NCBI GenBank assembly: GCA_005281725.1
Contig: SSBO01000009.1
Location: forward strand, 4,290,163 to 4,354,162
Source of the DNA: Wuchereria bancrofti
Lineage: Eukaryota > Nematoda > Chromadorea > Rhabditida > Onchocercidae
DNA length: 64,000 nt
Direction: 5' to 3'
Shown: positions 53,067-64,000 of the stretch, one piece after another
How the letters are laid out: each line of letters opens with the position of its first letter
Position numbering within the stretch: position 1 is the first letter of the stretch
The notes under the pieces: generated by a model
What the model was told of the DNA's origin: nothing
Seen by the model: the letters and a program-made list of their open reading frames with translations, nothing else
Databases searched by the model: none
Made by a program: the position numbers and the translations under genes

Positions 53067-53670
53067 TTATGAATTTAGCTAACTAAGCTATCATATTTAT
53101 GTCACAGTTTGTGAATATTTTTTTCGTATGGTTAGAAAAGCGCTGATTCAAATGGCTTTTGAGAGAAACAAAAAAGCCTTTAAAGCCCTACCAATCGTTG
53201 CTTATTGTTGTTAGACAAAAGTAAATCTGAACAACGCCCACTTTTCAAGATAGCTATTTCAGGAAAATTTATCGGCTAACAAAGGAATTACGAAGATTAC
53301 TGATGTCAGTTAGTCGACTAATGAGCTAACATAGTGGAGCTATAAGTGTAATAAAATTGCGAAGACAGCAGGCAGATCATTAATTGAAATTCGCCGGATT
53401 AACAAAATTTGGTTTCAGGAAAAGTCGAAAGTCATTATCTTGGAATAAATAAATTTAGACAGTTGGGCATGATATCCAAAAATTAACACTTCTGAAAAGG
53501 TTGAAAAACTTAAGCCGATATATCATTTCATTCTCAGATATCTTTCATAATAACATTTCAGCTTGACTTTTCATAGTTTTTTTTTTTGCAAACATAGAAG
53601 ATCTGTTCAGTGAAAAACCATCGACATTATTAATTTAGCATCTTTATTCAAATTTATTACAAAGTAATGT

Positions 53671-53734
53671 ATTAATACAATTAAGAAAGTAGTGAAATTT
53701 TGATTAATACAATTAAGAAAGTAGTGAAATTTTG
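53671..53734. repeat. Tandem duplication of a 32-bp unit
   Basis: ATTAATACAATTAAGAAAGT plus 12 further bases occurs twice in direct succession (53671-53702 and 53703-53734) without mismatch. Confidence 0.9.
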
Positions 53735-54696
53735 ATACATTTGACTTTCTTCACCTTGAAAAACGTTTTACTGCAAAATTTGCTGATAAGTTTCTTCTCG
53801 GTTTTGAATACTTAGAAATGATAAATGTGGCTCATTAAATGCAGTTTCAAGCGAGCAACGAATGTAACCGATATTTTGGATTTTTATAAATTTTATGAGA
53901 GATTATACAGTGATGTCATCAAAGTGATCGCATGCAAATCACTTTGTTTTCCCTTTTTCTGTTGTTTTATCCTTCTGTACAATATCAGTAATCGCAAAGG
54001 AATAAGTCAAACTAATTTCGTTGGGTGAAACAAAAAACATTTTTCTATTAAGGCCAAAATAGGAGAGTTAATGATCGATTTCTTATCATTTATCAGGCAA
54101 ATGCTTCTAACAAAAATCTAAATATTGTTGTAGAAATTCTATTGAAAATTTTCAAATCACTAAAGTTAGATTAGAATCATTTAAACTTTTGTTCTGATCA
54201 AATTTGTTTATCGGCGGAGTTTTCTGCAAGATATATTTTTTAAAAACTATTCCGATAGAAAAACGCAGAAATGGTTTATTATTTCTTTGGAAATAAAATA
54301 TTTAACAAATGGTAATATGATTTTATGATTTAATTTTTGAAGGAAATGTAATGGACAACAGAAATAAGGTTTTAAAATTCATTAAAGATCAAATTTTATA
54401 AATGAAGTAGAAATCTTTTTGATGACGAGATATTAATGGAATGAATATTGAATACGGTATATTCAAAAATGGTCAAATTAAAAAGTTTAATGCGTAAGTG
54501 GAAACATTTGTTATTACGAAATCAGGTCAAATACCTTTAAGCAGCTTTTGGCACATTTAAAAAATTGAAAAAAAAGTGACATTTTCCTATCGTGTCAATG
54601 TATTCGCCAAATAGTCGTTATATTAACCCAATTTGTTTGTGCATAGCGAAATTATTTCATTAATTGATACATAAGAGTGATCTGACATATATAATG

Positions 54697-55610
54697 AGAA
54701 TGTATGCAACATCAACAACTATTTTTTAAAACGATTATCAATAACTGATAACCATCATTTTTACACATAGACAAATTATGGAGTTGGTTTTCATTCACTC
54801 TTAAAAGATGATCGAATTTTTTCAAGTAGATGGCAGTAGCAACACATGAATCTATTTTAAGGTCAAGAGGTTAATTTTGGATATTAGACAGTACTCCTAC
54901 GAAAATGACGAATTATTTCACTTCTTGGCTTGTTACAAATTTGTACTGTAACAAATGTTAATTTGATAAAATTCATTTTGAAGTTCTTATTGATAAAATA
55001 TTAGCTAAAACTACTTGACAGATGCATTTTTAACCAACAACATTTCACCGCTTTAAATAGAAAACAAAGGCATACATTTTACAAAAGCAAATGTCTCCAA
55101 TTTCACTGAAAATTTGAAATAGGAAGATGAAATTACACTCTACGATATTTATATCTCTTAGTCTTTACATTAACCATTTCACTTCACCATTTTACCATTT
55201 TACCTGTATGTATCAAATGGTCATTCATCCCGTTGAATGAGGATAATTACTAGTAACTTTACATTACTCATGAATGTACACACAACTGTAAATGGTGAAT
55301 ACACGATCGATCTTCGTCGTCCCATTTCCAACCATAACAATAGTTTTTATCCAAATAGAAAACAAAAACGTATTCATCTGATGAATTATGTTTGGATGCT
55401 ATAAATTTACTTTTATATAATTCTTCTTTTGCTTCTATTTCTAATTCATCGTCAGCTTTTTCTTTTTTTTTTTAAATTTTTTGCTGAAAAATATTGAAAT
55501 CTCAACTCCAGCAACAATTGCAGTTTAGAGTTGTCTATGCATAAAAATGATGGTTATCAATTATTGATAATCGTTTTAAAAGAATAGTTATTGGTCTCAC
55601 ATGCATTCAC
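54697..55610. mobile_element. MITE-like element bounded by ~78-bp inverted repeats
   Basis: The left arm (54697-54774) and the right arm (55531-55610) are imperfect reverse complements. A core, AAAACGATTATCAATAA then TGATAACCATCATTTTT, is shared with a single mismatch between the halves, and flanking bases including CATAGACAA also match. The interior of about 755 bp has no coding potential. Arms of this length around a non-coding, AT-rich centre fit a non-autonomous DNA transposon, but target-site duplications were not identified and the outer ends are approximate. Confidence 0.5.
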
Positions 55611-57541
55611 ATTTATTTATGAAGAAGACAATTTTTCTACTGAAATTTTCTTTTAAATTTTGCAAAATAAAAAAAAAAACGAAATTGGTTGTGGAAAATT
55701 AACATAGAATAAAAGCTTACATGATTATTTACTTTTGCATTATCAATCTTACTGAGATAGCTATCAACAATATTAGATTTATATTTATAAAATTGAGTAC
55801 ATGGATGACATCCGTTGATACTTCATTATAAAGTTAATTTAGCCGACACTTTTTTCTCATTTCATTCAATGAATGATTATGATGACAATCACTCAACCTG
55901 TTACTATCACTTCATTAAATAACCAATTGCAAACTTCTATATGACATATTTAAGCAGAATTCAACTGCAGAACTTTTAAATCAAGCATCCAATGAAACTT
56001 AAGGGCGATTGCTTCCATCTCATCCAAATTTAATTTTTTATTGAACAATTTCCAATTTTTTACTGTAATTCAATGCACATTTCACAAAAATTAACCGTCT
56101 ACGATTTCACTGTACCATAATGATGACAAGAGAATCTGAAATTTTAAAGACTGACCACTTCTCGGAATATAGAGGGTCATAAGTGAGGAGGGAAATGATG
56201 GATATTTAGGTCACCGATGGTTGCTCGTCACAAAATCTTTGGCAATATGCATTTATATTCTTTTCTACCACCTTTATATTCTTGTAAGTAATCCGATTCA
56301 TTTCATTTATGTTTGCTTACAAATTAGGAATTTTAGTTTAAGAGAATTAAAGCTAATTTTGTAATTTTGAAGAGAATAAGGTTTGATTATAAAATCTTTT
56401 CAACATTTTCAGACTTATATTTTCTCTAGAAAAAATAATTTTGGAGAATATTTCTCCTTCCTCTTTGTTTTCAGCTCATTAGTAGCTGTAATTATTATTA
56501 ATTATCCATTAATTATTTCTTGAATTATTTGCCAGAGCAAACAGAATAAATTAGCATATTGAAAACATTTGGAATAATTCTTAAAAAGTTAGTAACTGCA
56601 AAGAATTTTGGTTTTTTTTCTTTGTTGTTAAGAATGAAATTTGAATTTTAAAACAAGTTCTATTGCATATTAATGACTATGAATGCGACATTTGTGACAC
56701 GATTTATAGAATTCCTGAAAAGAATAATATGACTTTCAAATAGTTACTAATTCTATTCATTCTGTAATGCAGATTCCTCCGATTTACTTTTAAGAATGCT
56801 TTTTGCTGAATGTATGAATCCAAGTATCACATTTCTGTTTTCATTAAAATGATTTTCTTCACTCTATTTGATTCCTTCTATACTACTTTTAAAATAAAAT
56901 TTTTCACAGAATTGTTGAAATAAAATTAACTTGATATACCTTTCTACTATTTCTTCCAAGTACTATTAAAAGTATTTTCTTCCATTCGTTTTGGTACTTT
57001 TCAATAATCAAAATGCTCATTCTCTCACATATTTCATGCATAACTAAATTTAGATTTAATCTTCTTTACTATTTTCATCGGTTACAAAATAGTGACAATA
57101 TCAAATCAAAATCAAATCCCACATTAAGATCTGATTTCTACTTTTGAAATTAACCACATGTTAGGTGGATGGATTTACATGAGCCACCAATGACAGAGCA
57201 ATATTTCAACTTCTCACAAATTACATTTCCAGTTTCATTTGAATTTGCTAATTTTCAGTCCGTTCATATCTCCTTGTTCGTATATTTGTTTATTTACTCT
57301 AACGCATCGATTTTAACTATTTCGGTTGATTAATTGAAGCTCAATTTCAATTGTTTTCTTACTTTTGGTTACCCATCAAACAGATATTGGATAGGGAATT
57401 TTTTCAACACTGAGGAAGGAGCGGGGAAAAGAAATATCCTAGTCGTATTGAAGTAGAGTATATCTGACCAGGAGCCTAAAGTGGGCAACAATTAGCAGCA
57501 GAAACCATATCATAACCTTCAAAACATTCATTTTAGGAATA

Positions 57542-58081
57542 ATGTATTCTTCAATATTAACCTTACCCATATTCCTGTATAACTTATTAGATGCTGCCCG
57601 TTCACCAGATCCTCCAGTATTTACCGATGTACAACGTTACCCATGCATTTGTTACCTCCCACCAGGTTTGCTGTATTCTTATCAGTCTCCAAATGGGTAA
57701 TTAGTATTTGCAGATAATCTCACCTAACTGATAAATGTTATGTCTATTCTTTAGTTACATACTGTTATCAACATAAAATAACGTCAGAGTGATAATGGCA
57801 ATAATAAAACTATTCCAGTTTCGTCAGTCCTTATCCATAATTTCTAACCAGTGTCTAGAATTTCGCTATCCCTTCTAATATAAAGTGTTTCAGACTCGGG
57901 GCTATGTCCAACCGAAGAAACGAACGATGATACAATAGACAGGGATAAATTGCAAGTGCGCTATTACTTCGACCCAGTTACCGAAAAATGTTATCCATTT
58001 GGTGCTCAGAACTGCGGCGGTAATGAAAATCGTTTCGAAAACATTGCTAAATGTCAGAGTGTTTGCACAAAACATAAATAA
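57542..58081 (+). CDS. Small secreted Kunitz-domain-like protein
   Basis: Two exons (57542-57665, 57894-58081) encode about 103 residues. The N-terminus MYSSILTLPIFLYNLLDAA looks like a signal peptide, and the start lies six bases after a TTTTAG acceptor. Exon 2 has most of a Kunitz (BPTI) fold: LCPTEET for Cys1, RYYFDPVTEKCYPF for Cys3, NCGGNENRF for Cys4, then AKCQSVC for Cys5 and Cys6. The second cysteine, with the P1 loop that normally inserts into a protease, is absent (TIDRDKLQVRYYFD), leaving Cys4 without its usual partner. A further Cys pair (PCICY) occurs in exon 1 before the domain. Protease inhibition is therefore doubtful; a structural or other binding role is possible. Confidence 0.8.
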
Positions 58082-58833
58082 ATTTATTTAGATAGTTTCA
58101 ACAGTAACACCAACCACACTTCGAAGTTGAGTGGTTCATGCAATCACAGAGAATTGAATTATTCGGAAACCTTATTAGCTAATTTTAAAGCAAATTAATC
58201 TAACCCATATAAAAATCATATATGCTGAGAAATGGAATTTAAACCGAGAATTATACTGTTAAGGGATTACTAATCATTTTAAGCAGCCTAAATTGATTAA
58301 TGATTTTCAGAGGTAAGCAAACGAAAATAAATCTCTGCATTTTTTGCTATGCCTAATTTATAAAATAATGCAGAGCTTTTCATAATTTAAATGGGTTGTT
58401 ATGTGATAACTGTTAGTTTCGAAACATCTTTTCTCTTCAAATAAAAGTAATAAATTAGCTTAAAAAAACTTAACAAATCAAAGAAAAAACTGTTCTTCGA
58501 CCATAGCAATCAGAAGCAACAGAACTACAACTTCTGAAGAAATTTAAAGGAATAAGAGTGACGCATATTGTAAACAGATACACCTCAATAAACTCAGTGA
58601 CCTCTTGGTCATGAAATATATGAAAAAGCAAAATACGAAAACAATCTGAAACCCTACAAGCCCAGAAAGAAAGTAGATTTTGAAATTGCAGAAATTCTTA
58701 AGTCCAAACTGATGTGAATACCACAAATGGTTTTTCACATCAAAAATGAATTATAAATGGAAAGAAGTAAAAAAAAGTTAGCATTGTTAAAAAAAAGTAA
58801 ATTCATATAGCTGGAGAGTCGATATCACCCTTG
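58082..58833. other. Convergent intergenic region, Kunitz / TMEM258
   Basis: No gene seen. The 64-residue minus-strand open frame at 58544-58738 lacks conserved features and is downstream of TMEM258 on the same strand, probably untranslated. Confidence 0.45.
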
Positions 58834-59360
58834 TTAAATATAGATTCCTGTCCAAAGCATGAGAAAAACCGAACCAAATCCAAGGAAAAGAGCCGCAACT
58901 GAAGAAATTAACAATTCTTTGATAAGCACTCGAGTAAACTTCGATGAAGTTACCTGGAAGATACTGAAGTAAAAAACCATTTATTAACTATTATAACGAG
59001 CTACTGTGATAAAATCAAATGAAACTATCAAATGAGAAAAAAATAGACAATATGATGAACAATCACCTCGTAAACAAAGAACCAAGCCATAAAAAAAAGG
59101 CCTATTGCGAGCAGAAGCACTGCTAGCTGTGAATATAACGAAGGGTTCACCTAAAAAAAATTGAAATCTTAATTGAAACTATTCGAAAATTGCTACTGAA
59201 ACAGTGCAAACTATGATGTTTTAGATCAGCAGATATAAATCAAATAGCCAAAACTGCTAAATGTTTCAGAAATGTGTATATCATCTGCTAAAAATGACAT
59301 TGTCAAACAAACGCTTACCGGTCCAACGTACCGTTCCATTGACAACAAATCAGCAGTCAT
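58834..59360 (-). CDS. TMEM258: TMEM258 (oligosaccharyltransferase subunit, Ost5-like)
   Basis: Small ER membrane subunit of the oligosaccharyltransferase that N-glycosylates nascent secretory proteins. Exons 59360-59319, 59150-59067 and 58953-58834 join in phase 0 to 81 residues; human TMEM258 has 79. The match is high across the whole length: [16 protein letters not shown], then the first membrane helix [36 protein letters not shown], and the second helix ending LMLWTGIYI. Its start lies 672 bp beyond the end of the SERINC gene on the same strand. A shared operon is possible, but the gap is longer than typical nematode operon spacing. Confidence 0.95.
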
Positions 59361-60032
59361 TTTTTAGACCTTAAATAATGAAAAGAAGTCAATTGAGACT
59401 GTTTCCTCCTGTATAAGAGTGATATTTTATAATATATATAATGCAGCGTACACTTTAAAAACCAAAGAATTCAAAACGTAAGTCTTCAAGACCACAATCA
59501 TATGTCAACAATTCGCAATTTATTTCATTCACAAAGAAAAAATCACTCGGACAGGAACCATGTGATGCAGAGAAGAAAACCGAAAATGGATAAATGCTTT
59601 ATCATATAATTACGATATGGAATACAGTTTTATAATTCTATAAAGAAAGATCATGTCAATAACGGATGATACAGTCAATCAATTCTACTAATTACTGATT
59701 TAAATAAATAACATTCTTTTTCTAAATCCATAATAAATGCTTCCACCGAAAATATAGAATATATGAAAGGTATGGTATAAAGTACTAAAGATATAAAATA
59801 TATTACAGAGATGATGGAGATAATGAAGCAAGTATTCAAGAAATATATAACATTTAAGTCACGATAAAATGTACAAAAAATAATGACTGCAGATTAAAAT
59901 GAATTTCTGATCAATACAAAAAATAAAAGCAACGAAGCGGTAGTGCAATTAGGGAATTATGTACAAAATCTTAATCTGAGGAATGATATCCTAAAATTTA
60001 CTCCAGTTTTAAATGGAATAATTTTTCCAGTT

Positions 60033-63000
60033 TCATGAAAAGTCACGATCCGGAAAAAGTGCTGGTGCTGCAAGCGTCCATGCATAAATTGCAAGACATA
60101 GCCAAGACGATACGATTTTCACCCATACTGCTGCCATATTGCTATTTAGATGACGCAAGTCACTATCCGGCCTTAAATAGGCTTTTGGTATTGAGAAACT
60201 AAGGAAACTTAATTTTCAAATTAAACTGTGATCACTTGTGCTTAAATTATTTTTGTTTAAATTAGCAGATTCCTCAACAACCTTCTTCGAATGTTTATGA
60301 AACAACTTACTTGTACCAGCATGTGAGAGTCATCATTACATAGAGTGAAGCCAACCCAAATACAAAGTGGAAAAATGAATAGCTATATGAAACAGCATCT
60401 GACTCGTCATCCCAAACACGTCCGCTTTCGAGATTATCTGAAAATTTTACTTTAAAATATTTCTTTCAAAACTAAAAAAATAAACTGTGCATGCAGATGA
60501 AAGTATTACTCATTTAAATAAATAAACAATTGAAAATTCTTATTTGGTAAGACCTGATTTGGAAAAACGAAGACAAAGAAATGAAAAACGAAGTTTTGAT
60601 CTGAATTTCAAATATCTATTTTTTTCCATATCAAAAATCAAATATCTATTTTTTTCCAAATTAAACTGTGATCACATGTGTTTAACTGTTTAAAATAATT
60701 CTCTTTCAAAAGATTTTTTCGGTAAATAGTAGGTAAACAAAAAAAAAAATTTGATTTACCGAAAAATTTTCCCATGATCCAAAAATTATGTCCAACATGC
60801 ATATAGACGGAAAAAAGCAGAGATAGTTTGAATGGAAAAGATAGTCAAAAAAGTAGGTAATGCATAAAGTCCACTGCAACTTCGCCCTATCACGAATCCC
60901 AGTTTTGAAAATTCCCGGTAAAATAACTATGAAGAATTATTATTTATGATAGGGTGAAGTGTGATGGACCTTCAGATGTGATAATGTATTGCTGAGAACC
61001 GTTATCTGCATCATCTACTGTTCCCTGTGATGAACCGCCTGCAATTTTATTGAAACTCGATGACGTCCGGAATGATGCATAAAGTATACAGATGAACCAA
61101 ATCAGAAGGGAAACTAGAGATTCAGCTGGTATTGGTGTTCCGTAAACATCCTAAAGAATAAAATCATCAGCATTAATAATGGATTTGCAAATCAATAGCA
61201 TGTATTGGTTTTGCTGATATGCCAAGAATTATAGACAAAGTAGATATAAAAAAGGAATGTGATCAAAAAGTTTTTTGACATGGAAAAATAGAAAACATTG
61301 CATTTTAAATCAATGAGTGTTTAAACTAAAGGTACCTGGCCATAACGAGTTGTATGATTGGTAAAAACGTTAATCAACGAAGGATTGCATTCTTTATCTG
61401 AAAAATTATGGTAATTTTCCAGCACTTCTTTTTTTAAGTCGAAAGATATTTCTTTTAGTTGTATTGAAAACAAAAGCAGACCTGGATTATTGATTAGTGC
61501 TGACCATGTTATGTACATTACGTAGAGAGTAATGAACGATGACTGCAACAAGCCTGATCGAGGCATTCGTTCCTGTATACGTGGAAGAACCGACAAAAGA
61601 GAAACTAGCACACATAGAACAACATTAAGAGAGATAAATAACTTTGGCATGTGACATGAATTCCCCTGCAACAGATTCTTACTTTCTTTAAATCATATTT
61701 TTAGAATACATGCTTGCAAAAAAAAGCATGCAAATGATGTTTTTCGTAAAAAAATAATTTATTGATATGAATGAAATTTGCTAGGCCAAAACTCACCGCA
61801 GTATAAAACATATACATTAGCACAACAGCACCGACAGCTAACAAATACGACACGAAAGTGAACATCAACAATCCTGTAAAATTAATCTTGGGGAAAAAAC
61901 AAAAACCTTATGGATACCACTGTGGCAGCACTATCCACAGCTGTCCTAATGATAATTCTGAAAATTCCCAGTAAAACAAAGAATAACTACTTCATTCTCC
62001 CTCCCGCATCCTTTACACACAACAATAACGTCTCTTTAATAATATTCTAAAATTCATTCGACTTTCTGTGCTCCGTCCAACTATACTTGGAGCTTATTTC
62101 ATGTTTAATAATCTTCCATTATTTCTACATACACATGAGCTCGAATGAAAATACGGAATAAAGCACTATAAATAAGGTAAATTATGAAGCTGGACATTAT
62201 TCCCAGAACATTTCACAAAAATTACCACAGTAACATGTGCGACTTTCATTCTCTTCATATTTTTCCATCCATCCTTCAGCAAGCGAATGAGCGAAATCAA
62301 CGATCAAAATAAGCTGGAGAAGGATAAAAATAAAGCCACCGATTAACCCAGTCCACATTAAAGCTGAAAAATAACTCATCAATTTTACAATTAAGAATCC
62401 ACCACGTATCAGTATTACATTATTATTTATTTTTTATTATTTTTTATGCCAAGAGGATAAGAAGGAAAATCAGTAATTAAAAAAAATAAGAACTGAACCA
62501 CGAAAAAAAAACGAACGTGAAGAAATCTTTTCTGAACTGATGTAAAACAACCCGACAGTAATCCCAATAACAATCACATATTTGAAGAACCAAAAACCAT
62601 TCTGAATTTTTGACCGTGTGTCACGAGATGATTTCACTCCCAACATCAAAATCATAAGCGCAAAGAAGAAAATTACCACTGCTCCGCAAAGTCTACAAAT
62701 TAAGCGAATACCCAATGCCTTTATTATTAGAACTAAGTTCTGCATCTCAAATATCAAACTCTACTATACTACCCTTACTATAATTTTATTCGAGGATTTG
62801 GGACGTCTCAACTATTAAATATATATAATGAAAAAAAACCCAAGTTCATACCTGTAAACAGCTTGGAAACCGACAGCGTGAGAACAATTTATTCCAGCAA
62901 TTCCGGAGAGACCCTCACAAAACCAATTTGACTAAAATTAAAACATTACAGTAATAGAAAACTGGAAATAGCAATCTCATTTGTTTAATTAAAAAGAAAA

Positions 63001-63695
63001 TCAGAACAACAATTTTCTCTAGGAGGAACAAGAAATCTTGCGGAGATAAACTTACATCAGCAAGTTTAGCCTGTATACCGGGTGCAAGCATCAGACATGC
63101 CATAAATGTGCTGATCAACAACATTCCAGCATACATTACTCTCGTAGTCAATGAGCTTCGAGTAGACGGACATGCTGCACAACACAAAGAGCATGCCGCA
63201 CTACCGCAGCAACATGCTAACTGTAAAAGAAAAGTAATACAGCAATATACTTAACACTAACCAATGGTTAGTACTTGAATGTCAACATGACTTCATGCCA
63301 AACTCTGAGTAGGAAATTACAACATTCAGTCCAAAATGTCAAAATCGAATGACCAGTACATAATTAAAAATAGGAAAAATTAATAGAAGGCATTATTTTT
63401 AATACACTAACATCTATTTCAAATAAATATTAAAAATGCAGAAACAACCGATAAAAATTATTTGTCAACAGCTTTTTCTGAACATGCCAAGTGCTGCATT
63501 ACTTAGCCACTATTTTTGTTATTCCTACTTATATATTACAGTTCAATATACAAAAAAACTAGTACTTATCGATGCAACAGAGCATGGCTCCCGACATTAG
63601 CTAATAAATGAATGGGAAGATCACTGTACCATCAAAAAAAAAAAAGTGAAACAAACCGATGAGATGCATGTGGGTGTTGCCAGAAGTGCACCCAT
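60033..63695 (-). CDS. Serine incorporator (SERINC/TDE1 family), complete
   Basis: Multi-pass membrane protein of the SERINC family, linked to phospholipid scrambling and serine-derived lipid synthesis. Eleven exons (63695-63657, 63220-63056, 62931-62852, 62692-62517, 62363-62226, 61873-61797, 61665-61482, 61397-61336, 61150-60970, 60437-60311, 60171-60033) join in frame to about 455 residues. It begins [10 protein letters not shown] and continues into the family's Cys cluster ([18 protein letters not shown]). Then come [62 protein letters not shown], and the terminal block [20 protein letters not shown] with the ending ALFPDRDFS, all hallmarks of SERINCs, with about ten membrane helices. A TTTTCTAG acceptor 13 bases upstream of the ATG may take a spliced leader. 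Confidence 0.95.
60608..60658. repeat. Direct 21-bp repeat in a SERINC intron
   Basis: TCAAATATCTATTTTTTTCC followed by A occurs at 60608-60628 and again at 60638-60658, in the intron between exons 61150-60970 and 60437-60311. The AAATTAAACTGTGATCAC that follows the second copy also occurs near 60219-60236. Confidence 0.8.
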
Positions 63696-64000
63696 CCAGA
63701 CGGATTAGCTAGAAAAGAATCAAAGTGGAATCTGAAATTATACTTCGATGTTATTCTCTTGATGATTTTTTCCGTTCCAAACGCTCTCAAATGAATTGAG
63801 AGACGAATCAAATTTCACACTAACATGATATAAAACCCCAAGGTAATTTTGATACGACCCTAATGAACAGTTCTATTTGATGCCCCCTCCCCTCATTTTA
63901 TTTCATGGACAGATAAAGAAATGTCACTTCATCATTTAGAAAAGACCGCGTTACCATGTCTCCCATCCAATGTAACATAGACAAACTTGGAAAGAGTATT
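63696..64000. other. Upstream of SERINC, nothing seen
   Basis: About 300 bp upstream of the SERINC start; presumably promoter sequence. No motif is claimed. Confidence 0.4.

Larger units (their letters stand above)
53067..57541. other. Gene-poor region with inverted and direct repeats
   Basis: About 4.5 kb with no supported exon on either strand. It contains a 32-bp direct duplication and a MITE-like inverted-repeat pair. The promoter of the potassium channel should lie at its left edge. Confidence 0.5.

Overview
The window is animal DNA and almost certainly nematode. It is AT-rich, genes are split into short exons by mostly small introns, splice acceptors are TTTCAG-like, and several coding starts sit just after such an acceptor, as expected with spliced-leader trans-splicing. 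The gene set (UNC-112-type kindlin, a tandem-repeat galectin, a TWK-type potassium channel, a Kunitz protein) together with the base composition suggests a filarial worm. That last step is inference; no species marker is present.

Layout. 1-2.3 kb (+): the 3' end of mitochondrial elongation factor G2. 6.4-9.4 kb (+): a secreted cysteine-rich protein of no family I recognise, followed by an orphan secreted-type exon chain at 10.9-11.7 kb (+) and two membrane-protein exons at 13.1-13.6 kb (-). 15.9-19.1 kb (-): complete CDK5RAP3/C53. 21.2-21.6 kb: a long tetranucleotide microsatellite. 23.3-28.4 kb (+): a short-chain dehydrogenase whose three Rossmann exons are followed by two complete, tandemly duplicated three-exon C-terminal cassettes. 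28.9-30.7 kb (+): a NUDT14-like UDP-sugar pyrophosphatase. 31.5-37.3 kb (-): complete kindlin/UNC-112. 40.0-43.3 kb (-): a two-domain galectin, head to head with mitochondrial ribosomal protein uS11m (43.8-45.1 kb, +). 46.1-53.1 kb (-): a two-pore-domain potassium channel carrying an in-frame TAG at a conserved tryptophan. 53-57.5 kb is gene-poor and holds a MITE-like inverted-repeat pair. 57.5-58.1 kb (+): a small Kunitz-like protein. 58.8-59.4 kb (-): TMEM258. 60.0-63.7 kb (-): a serine incorporator.

The genes do not form one pathway. Two act in mitochondrial translation (EF-G2, uS11m). Three act at the ER or endomembranes (CDK5RAP3 in UFMylation, TMEM258 in N-glycosylation, SERINC). Kindlin acts at integrin adhesions of muscle. 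Exon limits were set by hand from splice motifs, reading-frame continuity and remembered family conservation; every multi-exon model given with high confidence keeps frame across all its junctions. The most notable observations are the alternative-cassette dehydrogenase, in which one cassette has Phe and the other Tyr at the catalytic position, the nonsense codon in the potassium channel, and two GC-AG introns supported by protein conservation.
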